Origin: Bacteroidales bacterium
Lineage (GTDB): Bacteria; Bacteroidota; Bacteroidia; Bacteroidales; DTU049
Direction of reading: 5' to 3'
Length of the DNA stretch: 5,650 nt
Assembly: GCA_018056215.1 (NCBI GenBank)
Contig: JAGPGB010000078.1
Location: 1 to 5,650 of the forward strand
Position numbers and translations under genes: made by a program. This document shows positions 1 through 5,650 of the stretch, piece after piece. How positions within the stretch are numbered: the first letter of the stretch is position 1; every line of letters begins with the position of its first letter. The notes below the pieces were generated by a model. It made no database searches, was not told the DNA's origin, and saw only the letters and a program-made list of their open reading frames with translations.

Positions 1-611
1 TCATCATCATATGTGAAATCTACCAATCCTAGTATTATTAGCTTAAATAATATTTCATAACATTCATTATAATCTATTTTTAAAAAGTTTTGTATCTCTT
101 TTAATGTGAATGAATTTTTATTCAAAAAATTATTCAATTTTTCTTTAATATTTATCACATCATCTATACTTACTATTTCGTTGTTATGTTTAGCATTCCA
201 CACATCTATATAGAGATTGCTTGCTACACAATTTTTATCTTTATATCTTATATAAACAGTCATATTTTCATGTTCATCTAAGGTATAAACTAATTCATCT
301 GGAGAAGCAAAAATGACGACTTCTAATATTTCTTTATTATTTAACGTGTGAGTTAGTACCTCATAATTGACTGGTGGTTTACAATGCAGTAGAGCAGCAA
401 CCTCTATCATATAATATTCTTCTTCAGTTTTGATACCTACAATTTTCCCATTATCTTTGACACCTATTAATAATACACCACCATCAGAGTTTGCAAAAGC
501 AGCCATAGATCTAGCAATTTTTTTGCTATCTGTAATGGCAAATTTAAAATCTAATTGTTGCCCTTCGCCTTCGCTAATACGTTTATAAATATTAAATTCT
601 TCTAAATCCAT
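1..611 (-). CDS. Schlafen AlbA_2-type putative DNA/RNA-binding protein, C-terminus cut by window edge
   Basis: Translating the minus strand from the ATG at 611 gives 203 codons with no stop before the window ends, so the gene is partial at its C-terminus. Residues 14-23 (EGEGQQLDFK) carry the E-x-LDFK signature of the Schlafen AlbA_2 fold. It is followed by AFANSDGGVLLIGVKDNG (38-55), the conserved 'AFAN..GG.L.IGV.D.G' core. A middle beta-rich part (about 85-137) leads to a helical segment (about 147-203) that resembles a small winged helix-turn-helix. From memory, related Bacteroidota proteins are about 200-210 residues long, so probably only a few residues are missing. Such proteins are often annotated as ATP-binding or transcriptional regulators. 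The domain is thought to bind nucleic acid, and some Schlafen relatives are nucleases, but the role of this stand-alone version is unknown. It is divergent from the DUF368 gene and has a -7 box six to thirteen bases upstream of the ATG. Family call is fairly sure; function is not. Confidence -1.
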   Translation of the reverse strand, partial: MDLEEFNIYKRISEGEGQQLDFKFAITDSKKIARSMAAFANSDGGVLLIGVKDNGKIVGIKTEEEYYMIEVAALLHCKPPVNYEVLTHTLNNKEILEVVIFASPDELVYTLDEHENMTVYIRYKDKNCVASNLYIDVWNAKHNNEIVSIDDVINIKEKLNNFLNKNSFTLKEIQNFLKIDYNECYEILFKLIILGLVDFTYDD

Positions 612-616
612 ACTTA

Positions 617-624
617 CAAATTTA
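617..624 (-). promoter_or_regulatory. Bacteroidota -7 promoter element for the AlbA_2 gene
   Basis: The minus strand reads TAAATTTG, an exact match to TAnnTTTG, ending five bases before the ATG at 611. Transcription would begin at or within a base or two of the start codon, giving an almost leaderless mRNA. A related TTTATTTG lies immediately upstream (625-632). I see no clear -33 TTTG element at the usual distance, and the region is so AT-rich that a chance match is possible. Confidence -1.
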
Positions 625-746
625 CAAATAAATTTTATTAATAATTTCTTATAACACATTTTATAAAAAAATATGATTTTTATATCATGAATACTTATAA
701 ATTTATATTTTAAGATATCAAAATTTTTAGTGAATTTTGCTAAAAA

Positions 747-754
747 TACTTTTG
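747..754 (+). promoter_or_regulatory. Bacteroidota -7 promoter element for the DUF368 gene
   Basis: TACTTTTG matches TAnnTTTG exactly and ends five bases before the ATG at 760, the same spacing as at the divergent AlbA_2 gene. If it is the real promoter, the upstream GTG at 730 cannot be on the transcript and the ATG at 760 is the start. No clear -33 TTTG is visible about 19-21 bases upstream. A second TTTG (736-739) is too close to serve. Elsewhere in the 612-746 stretch I see only AT-rich sequence, including a 12-base palindrome at 696-707. Confidence -1.
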
Positions 755-759
755 CCCTT

Positions 760-1731
760 ATGATAGATTATATGTTGATTTTAAAAGGCATAGCTATGGG
801 TACAGCTAATGTTATTCCAGGAGTATCAGGTGGTACTATAGCTCTTATAACCAATATTTATGAGCGATTTATTAATGCATTAAAAAATATAAATTTTACT
901 GCTATAAAATTATTATTTACTGGTAAGATCAAAGAACTGATAAGCTATATAGATCTATATTTTTTATTACAAGTTTTTACTGGTGTACTCATAGCATTTT
1001 TTACTATTGCTTTTCTTTTAAAATATTTATTTCTGCATTATCCTATTTACACTTGGGCATTTTTCTTTGGCTTAATAATTGGATCATCATGGTTAATTAT
1101 TAAAAAATTAAACAAAATGACATTGTGGGATTGGGTATTATTATTAGTAGGAATATCTATCCCTGTAATAATGGTTTTTTTGAAACCTATTAATGAAAAT
1201 GATAATTTATTTTATATTTTATTTTGTGGAATAATAGGTACTTCTGGAATGGTATTGCCCGGTATATCTGGTTCATATTTAATATTATTACTTGGTAATT
1301 ATAAACTTATCATGCTAGATGCTGTTACCACATTAAATCTTAGAATTTTAATACCCTTTTTAATAGGTTCTATACTTGGATTAATAATAGTTTCTTATTT
1401 TATCTCATTATTACTTAAAAAATATTACAATCAAGTATTAAGTTTGCTAGCAGGGTTTGTAATTGGATCATTAGCATTAATATGGCCATGGAAATATAGT
1501 ATCGATTTCACTCATGGATTATTATTACAAAATAAATTTGGAGCATTAATAGATGCTAATGGACAATTAATTAATTTTAAACCATACATCATTAAATATC
1601 AATATTTTTTACCTGAAATAGATACACAATTTTGGATATCAATATTTTTGATCATAATAGGTATAATCATTGTAGTAGGCACAGAAATACTTTCTGTACA
1701 AATTGTAAGAAAAAGGCAGAAAAAAAATTAA
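760..1731 (+). CDS. popT: DUF368 family membrane protein, PopT-type polyprenyl-phosphate transporter
   Basis: This 323-residue integral membrane protein belongs to DUF368, whose members (PopT) have been shown in other bacteria to return undecaprenyl phosphate, the lipid carrier for wall and surface-glycan precursors, across the cytoplasmic membrane. It shows the family's duplicated motif: IPGVSGGT at residues 19-26 and LPGISGSYLILLLGNY at 166-181, marking two related halves. Strongly hydrophobic stretches lie near 68-90, 97-114, 124-141, 149-180, 196-220, 226-243 and 291-307. A more polar loop spans about 246-288, and the tail is basic (VRKRQKKN). The frame also offers a GTG at 730, adding ten residues (333 in total). 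I prefer the ATG at 760 because relatives begin only a few residues before the 'LKGIAMG' motif and because a -7 box sits between the two candidates. No Shine-Dalgarno sequence precedes either. The stop overlaps that of the convergent carbamate kinase gene. Transport substrate is assigned by family only. Confidence -1.
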   Translation: MIDYMLILKGIAMGTANVIPGVSGGTIALITNIYERFINALKNINFTAIKLLFTGKIKELISYIDLYFLLQVFTGVLIAFFTIAFLLKYLFLHYPIYTWAFFFGLIIGSSWLIIKKLNKMTLWDWVLLLVGISIPVIMVFLKPINENDNLFYILFCGIIGTSGMVLPGISGSYLILLLGNYKLIMLDAVTTLNLRILIPFLIGSILGLIIVSYFISLLLKKYYNQVLSLLAGFVIGSLALIWPWKYSIDFTHGLLLQNKFGALIDANGQLINFKPYIIKYQYFLPEIDTQFWISIFLIIIGIIIVVGTEILSVQIVRKRQKKN

Positions 1732-2672
1732 TCTTTTAAAATTACTGTGCCAGCATCAGGATTTTTTAGATTATTAGCATCAGTTATTAAAACATCATTA
1801 CCACCATTATCGATAAAATAAAGACCAGCTTTTATTTTGGGTCCCATGCTACCATCTGCGAAATGTCCTTCTTCTAAGTACTTTTTCATTTCTTTAGCTG
1901 ATACTTTGTTAAGTTTTACTTGATCTGGTTTATTAAAGTTCAGATAAGCATTTGAAATATCTGTGAGAATAAAAAATTCATCAGCATTTATTTTAACAGC
2001 GAGCGTAGCAGCAGCTAAATCCTTATCGATTACAGCGTCTACTCCCATTAGAGTTCCATCATTATTTTTAATTATTGGTATACCACCACCACCAGCTGCT
2101 ATCACTATATTACCTGCTTTAGCTAATTGCTCTATGATAGGCCAATTTAGTATTTCTATTGGTTTAGGACTGGGAACCACTCTACGAAAGCCTCTTCCGC
2201 GAGGATCTGCTTTGAAAGACCAATTAAATTTTTGTTGTAAAATATCAGCTTCTTCTTTAGAATAATAAGGTCCCACAGGTTTACTGGGATTAGCAAAAGC
2301 TGGATCATTTTTATCAACAATCACTTGAGTAACTACACTGATAATATTTTTTTCTATACCATGTTTTAGCAACACATTTTTGAAAGCTTGTTCGATAAGG
2401 TAGCCAATGTGTCCTTGTGTTTCAGCTACACATACATGCATAGGAAGGGCTGGTATACCATATTTACTTTCACCAGCTTCATTTTGTAGAAGTACATTGC
2501 CCACTTGAGGACCATTGCCATGAGTGATAACTAAATTATGTCCACGTTCGATAATTGGAATTAAATTTTCGCAAGTATCAGTAGCATTTTGTATTTGTTC
2601 ATCATAGTAACCTTTTTGGTCACCTCTCAGCAGAGCATTACCGCCGAATGCAGCCATTATCAATTTTCCCAT
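1728..2672 (-). CDS. arcC: Carbamate kinase
   Basis: This 314-residue cytoplasmic enzyme interconverts carbamoyl phosphate plus ADP with carbamate plus ATP. In catabolism it is the ATP-yielding last step of arginine deiminase, agmatine or purine (oxamate-forming) breakdown. The whole amino-acid-kinase fold of the usual length is present. Recognisable segments are GGNALL (10-15), HGNGPQVGN (51-59), the lid region with NPSKPVGPYYS (128-138), GRGFRRVVPSPKP (159-171), the glycine loop GGGGIP (194-199), VDAVIDKDLAAATLA (211-225), LTDIS (236-240) and GSMGPKIKA (274-282) near the nucleotide site. The conserved lysines K217 and K279/K281 are all there, so the enzyme looks active. Arginine deiminase and ornithine carbamoyltransferase genes are not in the window, so the source of carbamoyl phosphate is unknown. 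It lies 86 bases downstream of the dikinase gene on the same strand, but a terminator hairpin separates them. Its stop overlaps that of the opposing DUF368 gene. Confidence -1.
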   Translation of the reverse strand: MGKLIMAAFGGNALLRGDQKGYYDEQIQNATDTCENLIPIIERGHNLVITHGNGPQVGNVLLQNEAGESKYGIPALPMHVCVAETQGHIGYLIEQAFKNVLLKHGIEKNIISVVTQVIVDKNDPAFANPSKPVGPYYSKEEADILQQKFNWSFKADPRGRGFRRVVPSPKPIEILNWPIIEQLAKAGNIVIAAGGGGIPIIKNNDGTLMGVDAVIDKDLAAATLAVKINADEFFILTDISNAYLNFNKPDQVKLNKVSAKEMKKYLEEGHFADGSMGPKIKAGLYFIDNGGNDVLITDANNLKNPDAGTVILKD

Positions 2673-2707
2673 ATTATTTATTTTTTATAATTATTTATAA
2701 ATCAAAA

Positions 2708-2738
2708 GATAACCAGAGTTATGAGAACTCTGGTTATC
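2708..2738 (-). terminator. Intrinsic terminator downstream of the dikinase gene
   Basis: A perfect 13-base-pair inverted repeat, GATAACCAGAGTT (2708-2720) and AACTCTGGTTATC (2726-2738), encloses a five-base loop. Read on the minus strand it starts 20 bases after the dikinase stop codon and is followed by TTTTGATTT, a short U-rich tract, so it suits termination of the dikinase transcript. On the plus strand the following sequence is a poorer AATATTTATTTT, and there is no plus-strand gene to end here. Only about 35 bases separate it from the carbamate kinase ATG, so any read-through would yield an mRNA with a structured leader. Alternatively it could be an mRNA-stabilising or processing hairpin in a two-gene transcript. 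Confidence -1.
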
Positions 2739-2758
2739 AATATTTATTTTAAAATTAT

Positions 2759-5476
2759 TTATTCTTTCACAGCAGCTTGAGCAGCAGCTAATTTAGCAAT
2801 AGGCACACGATAAGGGCTACAGCTCACATATGTTAGTCCTAGCATATGGCAAAATTCTACTGAAGATGGTTCTCCACCGTGCTCACCGCATATACCTAAA
2901 TGTATATTAGGACGAGTAGCTTTACCACGTTCTACTGCTATTTTCATCAGCTCACCTACACTCTCTCTATCGATGATTTGGAAAGGATCGAATTTAAGGA
3001 TTTTTTTATCTAAATAATCTTGTAAAAAAGATCCTACATCATCACGAGAAAAAGCAAAAGTTAATTGAGTAAGATCATTAGTACCGAAACTAAAGAATTC
3101 AGCATATTTAGCCATTTCATCAGCACGTAATGCAGCTCTAGGTATTTCTATCATTGTACCAAATTCGTAATGAAGTTCGCTCAGTTGATATTTAGTTTTT
3201 ACTTCTTCATAGACTTTTTTTACAATCTCATTTTGATGTTTTAGTTCATTCTCATTGATAGTAACAGGGATCATTATCTCTGGTTTAGGATTTTTACCTT
3301 CTTTTACTAATTCTGCAGCAGCCTCTAAAATTGCTCTTACCTGCATTTCAGTAATTTCTGGATAACTAACACCTAATCTAACGCCACGATGTCCCATCAT
3401 TGGGTTATTTTCGTGTAACTGTTCAGCTCTAATATTTAGCTCTTCTATAGTGATATTTAATTCTTTAGCTAATCTCTCACGAGCTTCTATATTTTTAGGA
3501 ATAAATTCGTGTAGTGGAGGATCTAACGTACGTATAGTAACTGGTAGGCCATCCATTACTTTTAAGGTATTTTTGATATCTTCTTTCACAAAAGGGAATA
3601 GCTCATCCAAAGCTTTACGTCTTTCAGTTTCATTATTACTAATAATCATTTTACGTAATATAAAAAGAGGTTTCTCACCACCTTTGCCATAAAACATATG
3701 TTCTGTTCTGAAAAGTCCAATACCTTCTGCACCAAAATCTACAGCTGTTTTAGCATCATCAGGAGTATCAGCATTAGTGCGTACACGCAGAACCCTATAT
3801 TTATCAACTAATTTCATAAATTTTATAAAATAAGGATTCTCAGCAGGGCTAATGGTAGATAATTGACCTTCATAAACTAGTCCTTTAGTACCATTCAAAG
3901 AAATGACATCGCCTTCTCTATAAATACCTAATGCAGTATGCATTTCTTTTTTCTGTAGACTAATTTCTATGTCGCTAGCACCTACTATACAGCATTTGCC
4001 CCATCCACGAGCTACTAAAGCAGCATGACTAGTCATACCACCGCGAGCAGTTAAAATAGCAGCAGCAGCACGCATACCATCAATATCTTCTGGATTAGTT
4101 TCTTCTCGCACTAATATAACTTTTTCGCCTTTAGCAGTCCACTCTACAGCATCTTTAGAAGTGAAAACTATTTTACCAAAAGCTCCTCCAGGTCCAGCAG
4201 GAAGGCCATGAGCAATAATTTTTGCTTTTGCTTCACTACTAGGATCCAATAATGGATGTAATAACTCATCTAATTGATTTGGTTTAACACGTAAAAGAGC
4301 AGTTTTTTCATCAATAAGTTTTTCATCAAGCATATCTAATGCCATACGTACAGCAGCTATACCATTACGTTTGCCTACACGACATTGTAGCATCCATAGA
4401 TTACGCTCTTGAATGGTAAACTCTATGTCTAGCATATCTTTATAGTGATTTTCTAGAGTATTACGAATATCAACTAATTGTTTATAAATCTGTGGCATAG
4501 CTGTTTCTAGTGATGGTAAATGTTTATTATGTTCAGACTTAGTAGCTTCATTCAGAGGGTAAGGAGTACGAATACCAGCGACTACATCCTCACCTTGAGC
4601 ATTAGGAAGCCATTCACCATAGAACATATTCTCACCGGTGGCAGGGTTACGAGTGAAAGCTACACCAGTAGCTGAATCATCACCCATATTGCCAAAGACC
4701 ATAGATTGTACTGTAACAGCTGTTCCCCAATCATCTGGAATACCTTCAATCCTTCTATATGAAACTGCTCTTTTGCCATTCCAACTTTGGAAAACAGCAA
4801 ATATTGCACCCCATAATTGCTCCATTGGATCTTCTGGGAAAGGTTTTCCTAGAACTTCTTTAACTTTAGCACGATATATATCTACTAATTTTTTCAAATC
4901 ATCAGCATCAAGCTCTACATCATCTTTTACACCTTTTTGTTTCTTTAATTTTTCTAATTCAGCTTCTAACTGTTGACGAATGCCTTTGCCTTCTTCTGGT
5001 TCTATACCAGCAGCTTTTTCCATAACTACATCGCTATACATCTGAATTAGACGACGTTGAGAATCATAAACGAAACGTGGATTATTAGTTTTTTTGATTA
5101 ATCCTTCGCGAGTGATATCATTTAATCCAACATTCAAAATAGTCTCCATCATCCCAGGCATAGATACTCTCGCACCAGAACGCACAGATACTAATAAAGG
5201 ATTAGTAGGATCACCGAATTTTGCATTTAAAATATTTTCTATATGTCTCAAGCCTTGCTCTACTTCATCTTTTAATATTTCAAATAATTGATTTTTACCC
5301 AAAGTGTAATATTCTGTACATGCCTCAGTAGAAATAGTAAAACCTGGAGGTACTGGTAACCCTAGTAAGTCCATCTCTGCTAAATTGGCACCTTTGCCAC
5401 CAAGTAAATCTTTTAAATTAGCTGCACCTTCAGCTGACCTTTTCCCAAATACATAAACTCTTTTCTTCTTTTCCAT
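2759..5476 (-). CDS. ppdK: Pyruvate,phosphate dikinase (PPDK)
   Basis: This complete 905-residue enzyme reversibly converts PEP + AMP + PPi to pyruvate + ATP + Pi in the cytoplasm. In anaerobes it often serves PPi-dependent glycolysis; in reverse it makes PEP for gluconeogenesis. The domains follow the canonical order. The N-terminal nucleotide-binding part has GGKGANLAEM (26-35), VRSGARVSMPGMMETILNVG (98-117), DDWGTAVTVQSMVFGN (248-263) and GVAFTRNPATGE (271-282). The central swivelling domain has GGMTSHAALVARG (479-491), with phospho-carrier His484 and Thr482 at the position modified by PDRP regulatory kinases. The C-terminal PEP barrel has GIGLFRTEHMF (585-595), TIRTLDPPLHEF (647-658), GHRGVRLG (695-702), GTMIEIPRAAL (773-783), FGTNDLTQ (797-804) and CGEHGGEPSS (863-872), with the catalytic Cys863. 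All key residues are present and the length is normal. The start agrees with relatives and has a -7 box 22 bases upstream. A PDRP gene is not in view. It is followed by a terminator and then carbamate kinase. Confidence -1.
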   Translation of the reverse strand: MEKKKRVYVFGKRSAEGAANLKDLLGGKGANLAEMDLLGLPVPPGFTISTEACTEYYTLGKNQLFEILKDEVEQGLRHIENILNAKFGDPTNPLLVSVRSGARVSMPGMMETILNVGLNDITREGLIKKTNNPRFVYDSQRRLIQMYSDVVMEKAAGIEPEEGKGIRQQLEAELEKLKKQKGVKDDVELDADDLKKLVDIYRAKVKEVLGKPFPEDPMEQLWGAIFAVFQSWNGKRAVSYRRIEGIPDDWGTAVTVQSMVFGNMGDDSATGVAFTRNPATGENMFYGEWLPNAQGEDVVAGIRTPYPLNEATKSEHNKHLPSLETAMPQIYKQLVDIRNTLENHYKDMLDIEFTIQERNLWMLQCRVGKRNGIAAVRMALDMLDEKLIDEKTALLRVKPNQLDELLHPLLDPSSEAKAKIIAHGLPAGPGGAFGKIVFTSKDAVEWTAKGEKVILVREETNPEDIDGMRAAAAILTARGGMTSHAALVARGWGKCCIVGASDIEISLQKKEMHTALGIYREGDVISLNGTKGLVYEGQLSTISPAENPYFIKFMKLVDKYRVLRVRTNADTPDDAKTAVDFGAEGIGLFRTEHMFYGKGGEKPLFILRKMIISNNETERRKALDELFPFVKEDIKNTLKVMDGLPVTIRTLDPPLHEFIPKNIEARERLAKELNITIEELNIRAEQLHENNPMMGHRGVRLGVSYPEITEMQVRAILEAAAELVKEGKNPKPEIMIPVTINENELKHQNEIVKKVYEEVKTKYQLSELHYEFGTMIEIPRAALRADEMAKYAEFFSFGTNDLTQLTFAFSRDDVGSFLQDYLDKKILKFDPFQIIDRESVGELMKIAVERGKATRPNIHLGICGEHGGEPSSVEFCHMLGLTYVSCSPYRVPIAKLAAAQAAVKE

Positions 5477-5498
5477 AATGTTAGAATTTTTTGAATTG

Positions 5499-5506
5499 CA
5501 AAGTTA
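5499..5506 (-). promoter_or_regulatory. Bacteroidota -7 promoter element for ppdK
   Basis: The minus strand reads TAACTTTG followed by CA, an exact TAnnTTTG match and a common form of this element. It lies 22 bases before the ATG at 5476, giving an expected 5' leader of roughly 15-18 bases with no Shine-Dalgarno sequence. The expected -33 position holds only T-rich sequence without a clear TTTG. Of the three promoter candidates in the window this is the most convincing. Confidence -1.
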
Positions 5507-5572
5507 ATGAGTTTTTTTGAAATTTAAATAAAAATTGATATTAATTTTTTGTTAATGTTCCATTTTATATAC

Positions 5573-5588
5573 TTTGATATCTATCAAA
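5573..5588. promoter_or_regulatory. Inverted repeat upstream of ppdK, possible operator
   Basis: TTTGATA and TATCAAA form perfect seven-base arms around a two-base TC spacer, a compact near-palindrome of the size bound by dimeric regulators. It lies about 97 bases upstream of the ppdK ATG and about 67 bases upstream of its -7 box. That is a position for an activator or for a site serving an unseen gene to the right. It contains only four G/C bases in an AT-rich region, so it may be coincidental. No regulator gene is adjacent in the window. Confidence -1.
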
Positions 5589-5650
5589 AACAACAACATT
5601 ATTAATAGAAAGTTGTTAATAATTTTTTTCAAAACAAATATCATTTTAAA

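Noticed and set aside
696..707. Perfect 12-base palindrome TATAAATTTATA in the divergent intergenic region
   Set aside because: It is made only of A and T in a very AT-rich stretch, so it is expected by chance and carries too little information to call an operator.
1963..2265. Plus-strand open frame of 100 codons
   Set aside because: It lies entirely antisense to carbamate kinase, whose motifs are intact, and its translation resembles no known family.
2703..2711. TATCTTTTG as a possible arcC -7 element
   Set aside because: It has three rather than two bases between TA and TTTG and overlaps the terminator stem, with no -33 element; too weak to list as a promoter.
3450..3692. Plus-strand open frame of 80 codons
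   Set aside because: It is antisense to the PEP-binding barrel of PPDK and is explained by that gene's codon pattern.
4638..4976. Plus-strand open frame of 112 codons
   Set aside because: It is antisense to the conserved nucleotide-binding part of PPDK; serine-rich low-complexity translation and no promoter.
5094..5291. Plus-strand open frame of 65 codons
   Set aside because: It is antisense to the N-terminal part of PPDK with no supporting start signals.
5567..5576. TACTTTG on the plus strand as a promoter for a gene to the right
   Set aside because: The spacing between TA and TTTG is wrong for TAnnTTTG and no start codon with an open frame follows in the window.
5598..5623. Inverted repeat ATTATTAA / TTAATAAT followed by a T-run on the plus strand, resembling a terminator
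   Set aside because: The stem has no G-C pairs and no plus-strand gene precedes it within the window, so a terminator call is not supported.

Overview
The window looks like ordinary chromosome from an AT-rich member of the Bacteroidota. Three things point there. No convincing Shine-Dalgarno sequence precedes any of the four starts. Copies of TAnnTTTG, the -7 promoter element typical of that phylum, lie just upstream of three of the genes. The AlbA_2-type protein, the DUF368 protein and the roughly 905-residue pyruvate,phosphate dikinase all read like Bacteroidota family members. This is inference from motifs and remembered family sequences, with no database search. Genus cannot be assigned.

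Layout, left to right. Positions 1-611, minus strand: an almost complete Schlafen AlbA_2-type protein that runs off the left edge. Positions 612-759: a divergent promoter region. Positions 760-1731, plus strand: a DUF368 membrane protein of the PopT polyprenyl-phosphate transporter family. Positions 1728-2672, minus strand: carbamate kinase, whose stop codon overlaps the DUF368 stop through a shared TTAA. Positions 2673-2758: a short gap holding a strong intrinsic terminator hairpin. Positions 2759-5476, minus strand: pyruvate,phosphate dikinase. Positions 5477-5650: its upstream region, with a good -7 element close to the start and an inverted repeat further out.

Carbamate kinase and pyruvate,phosphate dikinase lie in tandem, and both can make ATP by substrate-level phosphorylation (from carbamoyl phosphate, and from PEP plus PPi and AMP). 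That fits a fermentative or energy-limited lifestyle. The hairpin between them suggests they are not simply one operon. The DUF368 protein belongs to envelope lipid-carrier recycling and has no obvious metabolic link to its neighbours. I see no mobile element, CRISPR array, RNA gene or defence island. The most useful observations are the identical TAnnTTTG-N5-ATG spacing at the two divergent genes, which implies nearly leaderless mRNAs and moves the DUF368 start to 760, and the stop-to-stop overlap of two convergent genes with no visible terminator between them.
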